Assembly: GCA_963791635.1 (NCBI GenBank)
Contig: CAWBTC010000018.1
Location: 1-64,000 of the forward strand
From: VFMC01 sp963791635
GTDB taxonomy: Bacteria; Actinomycetota; Acidimicrobiia; Acidimicrobiales; Ilumatobacteraceae
DNA length: 64,000 nucleotides
Direction: 5' to 3'
The stretch's first letter is position 1. Each line of letters starts with the position of its first letter. The position numbers and the translations under genes are program-made. Shown piece by piece: positions 43,940 through 52,422 of this stretch. A model generated the notes under the pieces. It searched no databases. It was not told the origin of the DNA and saw only the letters and a list, made by a program, of their open reading frames with translations.

Positions 43940-44665
43940 ATGAGCCGACATGTCGTCACCCGTCGGGGCGAAGCACACCCAGGACACCGTGAAGTTGCCG
44001 GAGGACTTGCCCGAGCCGGCGTGTTCGGCATGAGCGATGGCCTCACCAGCAACGTGCTCCTCGTGATCGGTTTCGCCGGGAGCGGCGTCGACTCCACCGT
44101 CGTGCGTCTGGCAGGCATCGCCGGCGCCGTCGCCGGCGCCGTGAGCATGGCTGCGGGCGAGTGGATCAGCATCTCTGCGCAGAACGAGCTGATCACTCGC
44201 GAGCTCGAGGTCGAGCGCCGCGAGCTCGGCATCAACAGCGAGGCCGAGCAGCGCGAGCTGGCCGAGATGTACGAGAGCCATGGCATGGAGTTCGAGACCG
44301 CGCGTCAGGCCGCCTCCGACGTGATGCGCGATCCCGAGCGCGCGCTGCTGGTACACGCACGAGAGGAGTTCGGGATCGACCCGAACGAGCTCCCGTCGGC
44401 ATGGCTGGCGGCCGGTCTGTCCTTCGTGTGCTTCGTGCTCGGCGCGATCCTGCCGGTGATTCCCTGGTTCACCGGATCGGGCAATGGCGCCACCATCGCC
44501 TCGGTGGTGATCGGCGTACTGGCCGCAGCCGCTCTCGGATGGGCGATCGGCCAGTTCGCAGAGCGCAACCGCACCAAGGCGGCCTCCCGGCAGGTGCTGA
44601 TCATGTTGGCTGCGTGCGTGGTCACCTACAGCATCGGCAAGGCACTGAACGTCAACGTGTCGTAG
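43940..44665 (+). CDS. VIT1/CCC1-family iron/manganese transporter
   Basis: 241 residues, intact. EVAGGLARAGVFGMSDGLTSNVLLVIGFAGSG is the family's first helix with the conserved GxxDGLxxNxxLVxG motif; GAVSMAAGEWISISAQNEL is helix 2 with the MAxGEY/WxSxxxQ motif; a cytoplasmic Glu-rich metal-binding helical segment (ELGINSEAEQRELAEMYE onward) and three C-terminal helices follow. Moves Fe2+ or Mn2+ out of the cytosol. Plus strand, downstream of the inverted repeats. Confidence 0.9.
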   Translation: MSRHVVTRRGEAHPGHREVAGGLARAGVFGMSDGLTSNVLLVIGFAGSGVDSTVVRLAGIAGAVAGAVSMAAGEWISISAQNELITRELEVERRELGINSEAEQRELAEMYESHGMEFETARQAASDVMRDPERALLVHAREEFGIDPNELPSAWLAAGLSFVCFVLGAILPVIPWFTGSGNGATIASVVIGVLAAAALGWAIGQFAERNRTKAASRQVLIMLAACVVTYSIGKALNVNVS

Positions 44666-44675
44666 GTTCACGCCC

Positions 44676-45041
44676 GTGAATCAGATCAACGTCCTCGGTG
44701 AAGAGCTGCAATCGTGTTCGCTCGACCCGCTGACGGGCTACTACCGGACGGGGTGTTGCGAGAACCACGGTGACGATCCGGGCGTACACGTGGTGTGCGC
44801 CGTGATGACCGAGGAGTTCCTCGTCTTCAGCAAGCAGGCCGGCAACGACCTCAGCACGCCCATGCCGCAGTACGGCTTTGCGGGGCTCAGGGACGGCGAC
44901 CAGTGGTGTCTCTGCGCGCCGCGCTGGCAAGAGGCGTTCGAGGCAGGGGCGGCGCCCAAGGTGCGACTCGCGTCGACCCACGTCTCGGCGCTCGAGTTCA
45001 GCTCGCTGGCCGATCTGCGCTCCCACGCCGTCGACGCCTGA
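44676..45041 (+). CDS. DUF2237 protein
   Basis: 121 residues, intact from a GTG 11 nt after the previous stop. NVLGEELQSCSLDPLTGYYRTGCCENHGDDPGVHVVCAVMTEEFLVFSKQAGNDLSTPMPQYGFAGLRDGDQWCLCAPRWQEA is the complete DUF2237 signature with its conserved Cys residues (CS, CCEN, VCAVM, WCLCA), suggesting a metal- or disulfide-bearing small fold. Function unknown. Probably co-transcribed with the VIT gene. Confidence 0.9.
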   Translation: MNQINVLGEELQSCSLDPLTGYYRTGCCENHGDDPGVHVVCAVMTEEFLVFSKQAGNDLSTPMPQYGFAGLRDGDQWCLCAPRWQEAFEAGAAPKVRLASTHVSALEFSSLADLRSHAVDA

Positions 45042-45148
45042 GTCGGCGTCTCGACCGACGGCCGGGTCGCGACCGGCGGCCGAACGTGTGCCGGAAGTCG
45101 GGTTCGGCCGACGGGCGCCGACGCCGGCGGACGGGTACGGTCACTGAC

Positions 45149-45808
45149 GTGCAGGTCCTCGACACCCCACCCCTGAAGCCGATGCTGCGTGGTTGGTCGC
45201 ACGTGGTGGCGTTCACCGCAGTCGCCGTGCTCAGCGTGATCATGGTTGCGCTGGCCGAGGCGTCGGCGGGCGAACGCTGGGTGCTGCTGGTGTACGTGAT
45301 CGGCACGCTCGCGATGTTCGGGGTATCGGCGCTGTACCACCGCGTTCGCTGGAGGCCCCGAGCGCTGTCGGTGATGAAACGGCTCGACCACTCGACGATC
45401 TTCCTTGCGATCGCCGGCGCGTACACACCGGTGGCCGCATTCGGCCTCGAGGGCTGGCAGCGTCCTGCCGTGCTGGTGACCGCGTGGGTTGGCGCCGCCG
45501 TCGGCATCACCCTCGAGTGGTTGCCGTTCCACGTGCCACGCCCATTGTTCACCGCCGTCTATGTGATCGTCGGCTGGTCGGCCACGATCGCCCTCCCACA
45601 GCTGTACGACGGCCTCGGTCGATTGGGCTTCGGTCTCGTGTTGGGCGGCGGCGTCGCCTACACCGTCGGCGCGGTCGTCTACGCGGTGAAGCGCCCCGAT
45701 CCGTGGCCGACGGTGTTCGGCTTCCACGAGGTGTTCCATGTGTTCACGGTCGTCGGTGCCGGATGTCACCTCGCCGCGATCGCGTTCGTCGTCGTACCTA
45801 CGTTGTGA
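45149..45808 (+). CDS. Hemolysin III/YqfA (PAQR-like) membrane protein
   Basis: 219 residues, intact. RGWSHVVAFTAVAVLSVIMV, LAMFGVSALYHRVRWRPRALSVMKRLDHSTIFLAIAGAYTPVA, and GFHEVFHVFTVVGAGCHLAAIAF give seven helices and the conserved Ser-x3-His, Asp-His and His-x3-His metal ligands of the PAQR/HlyIII superfamily (zinc-dependent hydrolase fold). Biological role in bacteria is unclear; involvement in lipid homeostasis has been proposed. The stop overlaps the next start. Confidence 0.9.
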   Translation: MQVLDTPPLKPMLRGWSHVVAFTAVAVLSVIMVALAEASAGERWVLLVYVIGTLAMFGVSALYHRVRWRPRALSVMKRLDHSTIFLAIAGAYTPVAAFGLEGWQRPAVLVTAWVGAAVGITLEWLPFHVPRPLFTAVYVIVGWSATIALPQLYDGLGRLGFGLVLGGGVAYTVGAVVYAVKRPDPWPTVFGFHEVFHVFTVVGAGCHLAAIAFVVVPTL

Positions 45809-46686
45809 CCGATCGCGTTCCCCCCGGCTCGTGCGCGCTCGACCCGGCGCGTCACTGGTTGGCCGGCCAGATCCGCTCGCGGGTGATCGGTGACGACGCC
45901 GACCAGAAGGCGACGGCGATCATGTCCGTCCCAGGGCCGAGGTGGTTCGATGACGACCGCGTGATCCGGCGGGTGCACACCGACGCGTCGATGTTCGTCG
46001 GTGGCCTGAGTGCCCTGCTGCTCCAGTCGCTGCACCCACTGGCGATGGCCGGCGTAGCTCAGCACTCCGACTATCGGGCCGACCCGTGGGGCCGTCTGCA
46101 GCGCACCGCTGAGTTCCTCGCGGCCACGACGTTCGGTCCGATCCCGGTCGCTGAACGATCGATCGCCGTCGTGCGCAAGGTGCACGAACGGGTGGTCGGA
46201 ACCGCTGCCGACGGCCGACCGTACGCGGCGAACGATCCTCACCTCCTGCGGTGGGTCCACGTGTGCGAGGTGAGCAGCTTCCTCGCCGCCTATCGACGAT
46301 ACGGCAGTGCCGCGCTCTCATCCGAGGATGCAGATGCGTACGTGAAGGATGCCTCACTCGTGGCCCGCAAGCTCGGCGTGAACGAGCCGCCCGTCAACGT
46401 GCGTGAGCTGAAGGGCGAGTTGCGTGAGTACCGATCCGAGCTGCAGAGCACCAAGGAAGCACGCGATGCGGCCCGCTTCCTCCTGCTCGAACCCCCGCTG
46501 CCCTTTGCAGCCAGAGCCCCCTACGCAGTGCTCGGCGCGGCCGCCGTCTCGCTGCTCCCTGTGTGGGCCCGGTGGCCATTGCGCCTGCCGTTGCTCCCGG
46601 TGAGCGAGACGATGCTCGTGCGCCCCGCCGGCGCAGCGATCACCCAGCTCATCCGCTGGTCGCTCACACCACCCACCGCCGCCTGA
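45805..46686 (+). CDS. Oxygenase MpaB-family (DUF2236) protein
   Basis: 293 residues, intact from the GTG overlapping the previous stop. RVHTDASMFVGGLSALLLQSLHPLAMAGVAQHSDYRADPWGRLQRTAEFLAATTFG contains the conserved H-P and D-x-W-G-R-L-x-R-T elements; DPHLLRWVHVCEVSSFLAAYRRY follows. The MpaB/latex-clearing-protein fold binds heme b or a diiron-like centre through conserved His residues and oxidises hydrophobic substrates. Exact substrate unknown. Confidence 0.85.
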   Translation: MTDRVPPGSCALDPARHWLAGQIRSRVIGDDADQKATAIMSVPGPRWFDDDRVIRRVHTDASMFVGGLSALLLQSLHPLAMAGVAQHSDYRADPWGRLQRTAEFLAATTFGPIPVAERSIAVVRKVHERVVGTAADGRPYAANDPHLLRWVHVCEVSSFLAAYRRYGSAALSSEDADAYVKDASLVARKLGVNEPPVNVRELKGELREYRSELQSTKEARDAARFLLLEPPLPFAARAPYAVLGAAAVSLLPVWARWPLRLPLLPVSETMLVRPAGAAITQLIRWSLTPPTAA

Positions 46687-46734
46687 GCCCGTCGCGTCGC
46701 ATCGGTCGCGCACCCAGGTACGGGCCCGCATGGT

Positions 46735-46798
46735 CTGGTCCCAGTGGACTGGTCCCAGTGGACTGGTCCCAGTGGTCTGGTCCCAGTGGTCTGGTCCC
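46735..46798. repeat. 14-bp tandem repeat
   Basis: Five copies of ctggtcccagtgg(a/t) start at 46735, 46749, 46763, 46777 and 46791. 14 is not a multiple of three and the array sits in the 180-bp gap before the P450 start, so it is non-coding. It could affect the P450 promoter. Confidence 0.88.
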
Positions 46799-46867
46799 GC
46801 CGGTCCGTCGCGGCTCCACAGTGATGGGTACAGTCCGGCTCATCAGGACTGCACGACAAGGGGGGCC

Positions 46868-48167
46868 ATGTCGCACGTCGAGGATCCGTCAGCATCGGCT
46901 GCCGGCAGCGCAGATCACCTACCTTCACTCGACGAGCCGATGCCGATCGACGGCGTCGACTTCTTCGACTCAGCGGTCAATGACTGCCCGTATCACGCCT
47001 ACCGCACGCTTCGTGACGACGCGCCCGTGTGGTTCGACCCCCGTCTGAGGGGCTACCTGGTCACCCGCTACGACGACGTCCGCACCGTGCTCGTCGACAC
47101 CGAACGGTTCGTCAACAGCGGCCGCCGCAGCATGCGGCCAGAGATCCAGTCGCTGTACGAGGAGAAGGGCTGGGTACCCGGACGCACCCTTGCGGGCCGC
47201 GACGACCCTGAGCACCGCCAGATGCGCGCGCTGTTCGACCACGCGTTCCGACCGAAGAAGATCGCCGAGCTCGAACCTGCGATCCGCGACCTCGCTCACG
47301 AGCTGATCGACGACTTCATCGATGCCGGTACGTGCGACATCGTGCGCCAGTTCGCCGTGCCACTACCGCTCATCGTGATCGGCGTGCAGATGGGCGCGAA
47401 CCCCGATGACATCTGGCGGATCAAGGCGTGGACCGACGCATGGGTGCAGCGGCTCGGCCTGATGCAGACGCCCGAGCAGGTGATCTGGTCGACGGAGATG
47501 GAGATCGAGGCGCAGCACTACTTCCAACCGATCTTCGAGCGGCTGCGCGACGGGCCCGACGACAGCCTGCTGTCCGACCTCGTGAACACACCGATCCCGG
47601 AGTGGGGCCGGTGCCTCACCGACGAGGAGCTCCACGCCGAGATGATGGCCGATACCTTCGTCGGTGGCTCCGAGACCACCACCAACGCGATCTCGGGCGG
47701 CGTGCGCCTGCTCATCCAGCACCCTGACCAGTGGGTGCTGCTGAAGAGCGATCCCGAGCGCTACTTGCCCGTGCTGGTGGAGGAAGTGCTGCGCCTGGAG
47801 TCGCCGGTGCAGCGGCTGATGCGCACCACTGCAGTCGACGTAGAGATGCACGGTGTCACGATCCCGGCCGGTTCGCTCGTGCTCGTCGGCTACTCGGCCG
47901 CCAACCGTGACGACCGCCAGTTCGACGCACCCGCCCGCTTCGATCTCGACCGCACCGACGGCCGCAAGCACGTGACCTTCGGCTTCGGCACGCATCACTG
48001 CCTGGGCGCTCCGCTCGCCCGCCGCGAGTTGCTCGCCGGCTTTCGCGCGATCGTCGAGCGAATCGACGAGATGTGGTTCCTCGACGACACCGATCTCACC
48101 ATTGCGCCGAACTACTTCCTGCCGCGCATTCCGCGAGCTGCGCATCGGCTTCCGACCCGTGGCCTGA
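46868..48167 (+). CDS. Cytochrome P450
   Basis: About 432 residues. From the ATG at 46868: VNDCPYHAYRTLRDDAPVWFDPRLRGYLVTRYDDV, I-helix DTFVGGSETTTNAISGG (Gly-x-Glu-Thr-Thr variant), K-helix EEVLRLESPVQRLMRT (E-x-x-R), PERF-type region and heme loop FGFGTHHCLGAPLARRE. The open frame runs on to 48,310, but a one-base shift near 48,128 gives RELRIGFRPVA and a stop at 48,167, the usual C-terminus and clear of the convergent neighbour. Substrate unknown. Confidence 0.9.
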
Positions 48168-48171
48168 CGAG

Positions 48172-48858
48172 TCAGCTCGGAACGGCTGCGATCAGCGCGC
48201 AGGCTGCCTCGAGTGGGTCACGCAGCTGGGACCAGCGAGGGTTGTCATCGGGGGGGAACACGTTGAGCGACTGCTGGTCGCGGTCGACGATCGGGTCGGG
48301 CAGTCGATAGGTCCGATCGATGCTCGGCAGCCAGCGGTTCACCACGTCGAGTCGTAGATCGACCGTCCCCCACTCCCGCTCGTCGGTGGCGCAGTCCACG
48401 GGCACGAACCTGATCGAGATCAACCCTGACTCGGTTCCACCGATCACTGCAGGGAACTCGTCTGGCACGACGCCGATCGCCGCGCCCGGCGAGTCGACGA
48501 ACCCCACGTCGATTACCTGGGCGCCCGGGAGGTCGGCGTCGGCCGAGAGGATCTCCAGGTCGCGACCGCTCGAGTTGAAGACGTACGCCTGCACGATCAC
48601 CGACTCGCCATCCGGGGCCAACACCATCGGAGCAGAACCGCTGCCGCTGCCACAGCACTCCGGCCGCGGGTACAGGTAACCGAACCCCACGAGAAAGGAG
48701 ATGGTGCCGACGGACACCACCACGCCGAGACCGACGACGAGTCGCACCCACCACGGGCGAGGCGGCGGGATCAGCTGATCGATCGGATCTGGTTCCGTCG
48801 GCGGTGCGGCGAGTGTGTTCACGGATTTGGCCTCTTGCGATCGGACGATGATTGTCAT
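48172..48858 (-). CDS. Hypothetical single-pass membrane protein
   Basis: Up to 228 residues; a GTG at 48822 (VNTLAAPPTEPDPIDQLIPPPRPWW) is the more likely start since the upstream part runs into the divergent promoter. One transmembrane helix (RLVVGLGVVVSVGTISFLVGFGYL), then an extracytoplasmic domain with PECCGSGSGSAP, a strand-rich segment (VIVQAYVFNSSGRDLEILSADADLPGAQVI) resembling DUF4352-like or immunoglobulin-type folds. Function unknown. Confidence 0.6.
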   Translation of the reverse strand: MTIIVRSQEAKSVNTLAAPPTEPDPIDQLIPPPRPWWVRLVVGLGVVVSVGTISFLVGFGYLYPRPECCGSGSGSAPMVLAPDGESVIVQAYVFNSSGRDLEILSADADLPGAQVIDVGFVDSPGAAIGVVPDEFPAVIGGTESGLISIRFVPVDCATDEREWGTVDLRLDVVNRWLPSIDRTYRLPDPIVDRDQQSLNVFPPDDNPRWSQLRDPLEAACALIAAVPS

Positions 48859-48874
48859 ATTGTCTTAGGACAAT
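48859..48874. promoter_or_regulatory. Palindromic operator candidate for the GntR regulator
   Basis: ATTGTC-TTAG-GACAAT, with a further ATTGTC half-site at 48851, overlaps the ATG of the following gene. Operon genes downstream end with a YtrA-type GntR regulator, a class that binds palindromes at its own operon's promoter. Confidence 0.6.
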
Positions 48875-49822
48875 GGGACAGTCAAGAGGGAACTCCACAT
48901 GGCCAGCACGAGCCCGCCGATTGCTCGGCTGGCGAGGCATCACCACCGTCTCGGTGCTCATGCTCGCAGTGGCCGCGATCGTGCCCGTGCGCACCAACGA
49001 CGGCAACAGAACTTCCAGTGCCGATGTGTGGTTGGTGCTCACCCTTGCCGTCCTGCTGACCGTCCTCTTCTACGTGCTCCTGAGCCTCGGCCTGCAACTC
49101 GCCGGCATGGACGGCGACGCCCCGCAGATCGCCCAACATCTCGCCGCCGACCCCGACCAGCAGCGCCTGCTCCAACGCTGGCTCGAGCGTGCCCGGTGGG
49201 CACGTTTCGTGGGAGGTTTCGCCGGCGTGGTGGCGTGGTTCTTCGGCACGCAGACTGAACGGCGACGTTCTCGTGTTCGGCTCCGGCGGCATCGCCGCCG
49301 GAGCCGTGCTCGCGGAACTGCACCACATCCGCCGACAGTCCGGCCCGCGAACTGCCCGCATCGAGGTGCGCGCGGTGAGCGACTACCTCACGCGCCGCGA
49401 CGCTCGCCGAATGATCGGCGTGGCAGTCGTCGCGGGCGGTGCTGCGATCACCGGGGCGTGGGACAGCGACACCCGGTCGGCCACGTGGTGGGCATTCGGT
49501 GCACTCCTGGCCCTCGGCGTCGCCCGGCTCGCACAGCAGCGTGTCGCGACGCGGGCACGACCTGCCGTGTCCGACAAGCTCACCCGCGCCGACGACCTGG
49601 CAGCGCGAACTCGCGATCGGCCGAGGCCTCGCCCGGCCTGCCACGTTCTTCGCGCTCGCCCTCGTGGCCCGAGCCTGCTTCGCTCTCGACTCGACCATCG
49701 GCGAATTCGCCCAGGTGCTCGGGGTTGCGGCGTGGCTGTGCGCGTTCGTGCTGTGGTGGCACAACCGCAGGCTCGGTCTCGACTTCCTGATGAGCGGCCA
49801 CCGCGATCCTGTGATCGCATGA
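48873..49822 (+). CDS. Membrane protein of a GntR operon (two frameshifts)
   Basis: About 315 residues after correction. First part: a helix RRLLGWRGITTVSVLMLAVAAIVPV, a second LVLTLAVLLTVLFYVLLSLGLQL, then DQQRLLQRWLERARWARFVGGFAGVVAWFF. Indels near 49,258 and 49,590 lead to VLVFGSGGIAAGAVLAELHHIRR, SDYLTRRDARRMIGVAVVAGGAAITG, and RPATFFALALVARACFALDSTIGEFAQVLGVAAWLCAFVLWWHNRRLGL. About six helices. No family recognised; operon partners of YtrA-type regulators are often membrane or ABC transport proteins. Confidence 0.6.
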
Positions 49823-50190
49823 TCCTGTCGGTCGATCCCAGCCGGGCGCTTCCAGTGTACGAGCAGGTGCGCGAACAGATCCGACGGATGGTCGCGGCCG
49901 GCACGCTCGCACCTGGTGCTCGCCTGCCGACGATTCGACAGCTCGCCGCCGACCTCGGCCTCGCCAAGGGAACCATCGAGCGCGCGTACGAGCTGCTCGA
50001 GGGCGACACCGTCATCGAGCGCCACGGCCGCAACGGCACCTACGTCGCAGACGTGGCGCCGTCGACGAAACGTGAACGGACGGTTGGTCTCGAGCAGGCG
50101 GCCGAGGCCCTGGTGATCGTCGCCCGCCAGCTCGGCGCCGACGAGGACGACGCCGTACGAGCGCTGCGCGCCGTGTGGCAACGCCTCTGA
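49819..50190 (+). CDS. GntR-family regulator, YtrA type
   Basis: 123 residues, intact. LPVYEQVREQIRRMVAAGTLAPGARLPTIRQLAADLGLAKGTIERAYELLEGDTVIERHGRNGTYVAD is a complete GntR winged helix with a very short C-terminal helical tail, the mark of the YtrA subfamily. Starts inside the previous stop (ATGA). Likely represses the operon through the palindrome at 48,859. Confidence 0.9.
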   Translation: MILSVDPSRALPVYEQVREQIRRMVAAGTLAPGARLPTIRQLAADLGLAKGTIERAYELLEGDTVIERHGRNGTYVADVAPSTKRERTVGLEQAAEALVIVARQLGADEDDAVRALRAVWQRL

Positions 50191-50202
50191 TCGCGGCCCG
50201 AC

Positions 50203-51192
50203 TCAGCCGACGGTTCGGTATCGGGCGATGTCGTCGGCCGTCATCGTCGCACCCGCCGCGAGACCGGCGGCCTGCACCTCGGGATCCATGATCGAGGCGG
50301 TGTCGAAGTAGTCGATGGCGTACACGATCAACCCGTCACGCCGGCGACGCACGCTCGTGCCACGCGTCATGAACACACGGCTGCCATCGGGTTGCACCGC
50401 CATCTGCTGCCATTCCTGAACCGATGTGGAGCCGTCATCGAGCACGGGCCCGAGAGGTTCGAAGACCAGGTTGCCTGCCTTCGGCATGATGTCGTCGAGC
50501 CACGCGCGGATCGCATCGCGACCGCGGACCTCACCGAAGATCGGGTCGACGTACACCGAGTCGGTCGGGTGGAACTCGTCGGCCATGGCATGCCAGTCCA
50601 CATCTGCCGACCGGGTCTCGGGCACGCTCGGGTCGGCGTGCCACACCGTACGGGGCCACTCGGGAATCGGCGCGGCCTCGATGTCCGCTTCGGGCGGCGG
50701 GGGGACCCGGAAGACCGAGGAGTCGTACACGTCGCACGCCCACGTGATCCATCCGTCTCGGTAGCGCCGAACGCTCACTCCCTTCGCCAACGGCATGCGA
50801 TCGTCTCCGATCACGGCGACCATCTCCCACTCGTCGAGCGAGGTGCCACCCTCCCCATCGTCGAACAGCACGTGTGGCGCCTGCGGGACGAACTCGATGA
50901 AGTCGATCGACGCCATCGCCGGGATCAGCCAGTTGCGCGTCGCATGCTGACCATCGCACGCCCCGAAGATCGCGTCGAAGTAGATCGAGCCCTCCGGCTT
51001 CATGAAGTCGGCGATCATCTGCAGCGCGATCGGCTGGCGCCCGGGCTCGGTGAACCACGGGTTCGCCATCGCCGCCAACATCCCTGCTGCGTCGAGCCCT
51101 GACGGCTCGGTCACTCTGCGCTCGAGATCGGGCTCGCGCCCGGCCATCTCGGCGATGTACGACTCGACGAACTCGTCGGCAGAACGGACCAC
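50203..51192 (-). CDS. Double SnoaL/NTF2-like domain protein
   Basis: About 329 residues, intact from GTG 51192. Two similar halves: ADFMKPEGSIYFDAIFGACDGQHATRNWLIPAM with WITWACDVYDSS, and ADEFHPTDSVYVDPIFGEVRGRDAIRAWLDDIM with LIVYAIDYFDTAS. Each has the alpha-beta cone pattern of SnoaL-like polyketide-cyclase/NTF2 folds, so this is an internal duplication. It probably binds a small hydrophobic ligand; P450 and oxygenase genes nearby fit but do not prove a steroid or lipid role. Confidence 0.75.
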   Translation of the reverse strand: MVRSADEFVESYIAEMAGREPDLERRVTEPSGLDAAGMLAAMANPWFTEPGRQPIALQMIADFMKPEGSIYFDAIFGACDGQHATRNWLIPAMASIDFIEFVPQAPHVLFDDGEGGTSLDEWEMVAVIGDDRMPLAKGVSVRRYRDGWITWACDVYDSSVFRVPPPPEADIEAAPIPEWPRTVWHADPSVPETRSADVDWHAMADEFHPTDSVYVDPIFGEVRGRDAIRAWLDDIMPKAGNLVFEPLGPVLDDGSTSVQEWQQMAVQPDGSRVFMTRGTSVRRRRDGLIVYAIDYFDTASIMDPEVQAAGLAAGATMTADDIARYRTVG

Positions 51193-51330
51193 GACACACC
51201 CCCACAGGTTCGACAGCGGGCGGAGCGTACACGCCGGTCGGGTCGGGCATCGGGCCGGCGCTCGATCGAGCGAACACGCCGCCGCACAGCGCAACCGCAC
51301 AGCGCAACGGCACACCACTATGGTGCGATC

Positions 51331-52422
51331 ATGACGACCTGGACCGTGATCGACGAACAGCAGTCCCACCTCATCGAGTCGGGCGACACGCTCGTGCTCG
51401 ACCCTGCGCTGCTCGGGTGGGACCGCAAACCCGAAGGCCTGTGCCGCGACGAGGTGTGCATCCCCGTGCCGACCGACGTGCCGGCAGGCGGGATGGAAGC
51501 ATCGCTGCTGTCGCGCCTGCTGCAGCGCCCGATGGTGATCGACACCGCCGAGCACGTCGCCTCCTTCGCCGCACCAGCAGCCGAGCGCGCCGACGCACTT
51601 CGTTCCGGCATCGCACCTGACTTCGAGCTGCCCGACGTGCACGGGGTGCTGCATCGCCTCAGCGACTTCCGCGGCAAGAAGGTGGTCCTCTACGCCTATG
51701 CAAGTTGGTGAGGCTGTCGCTATGACCTGCCCGTGTGGCAGGCGATCCACGAAGAACTGGCCCCTCAAGGTCTCGCAGTGATCACCGTCGCGATCGACCG
51801 CTCACTCGACGACCCCCGCCCGTTCATCGAGTCGGCGGGCGCCACCCATCCCAGCCTCGTCGACGTCGATCACCGCGTTGCCGATCTCTACAACATGGTG
51901 AACGTGCCCACCGTGCTGTGGATCGACGAGGACGGCCGGATCGTTCGGCCACAAGACGTGCACTACGTGTCGAACGAGCTCGCGAGCATCACCAAGTTCC
52001 ACAACCGCAAGCCGCTCGCCGCCCTGCGCGCCTGGGTGCGCGGCGAGGCACCCGCCTATCCCGGTGACGTTGCGGCCGACACCAAGGTCGCCGATGACAC
52101 GCACCAGGAGGCTCGGGCGGCGTTCGCTCTCGGGTGGTGGCTGTCGCAAGACGGTCGCGCCGAGGCCGCCGAGCGGTGGTTCGTGCGCGCAGGCGAACTG
52201 GCACCGCATGACTTCACGATCCGACGCGGCTCGATGCCCATCCGCGGGATCGACCCGATGGGCCCTGCGTTCTTCGAGATGGCCGGTGAGTGGGCGGCGA
52301 AGGGCAACGCGTACTACCTGCCGCTGCCCGACACCGCCACCGGCGACGACGACTTCGAGGCCGAGCCGATCGCGGAGCTCAACCTCGAGGAGCTCGGCCG
52401 GCGGATCGAGCAGGGTCGATGA
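51331..52422 (+). CDS. ResA-like redoxin, probable selenoprotein (in-frame TGA at codon 127)
   Basis: 363 residues if TGA at 51709-51711 is read as selenocysteine. The frame is the same on both sides, so this is not an indel. N-terminal region of unknown role (residues 1-90), then IAPDFELPDVHGVLHRLSDFRGKKVVLYAYASW-(TGA)-GCRYDLPVWQAIHEEL, GLAVITVAIDRS, NVPTVLWIDEDGRIVRP: a thioredoxin-fold redoxin whose redox motif would be U-G-C. I recall a database family named for a WAxxUGC motif that fits this (YASWUGC). A hairpin follows at 51726-51742. The C-terminal 100 residues form a helical extension (HQEARAAFALGWWLSQDG) with TPR-like flavour. Coupled to the amidohydrolase by ATGA. Alternative: a nonsense mutation or substitution error. 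Confidence 0.78.
51726..51742 (+). promoter_or_regulatory. Bacterial SECIS-like hairpin in the redoxin gene
   Basis: CCTGCC-CGTGT-GGCAGG: perfect 6-bp stem, 5-nt loop with G in the second position; the loop begins 20 nt after the TGA. This agrees with what I know of bacterial SECIS elements (short stem, G among the first two loop bases, loop about 16-37 nt downstream). Confidence 0.6.

Noticed and set aside
46868..48310. P450 with a 48-residue C-terminal extension
   Set aside because: A one-base shift near 48,128 restores the family C-terminus and a stop at 48,167, just before the convergent gene.
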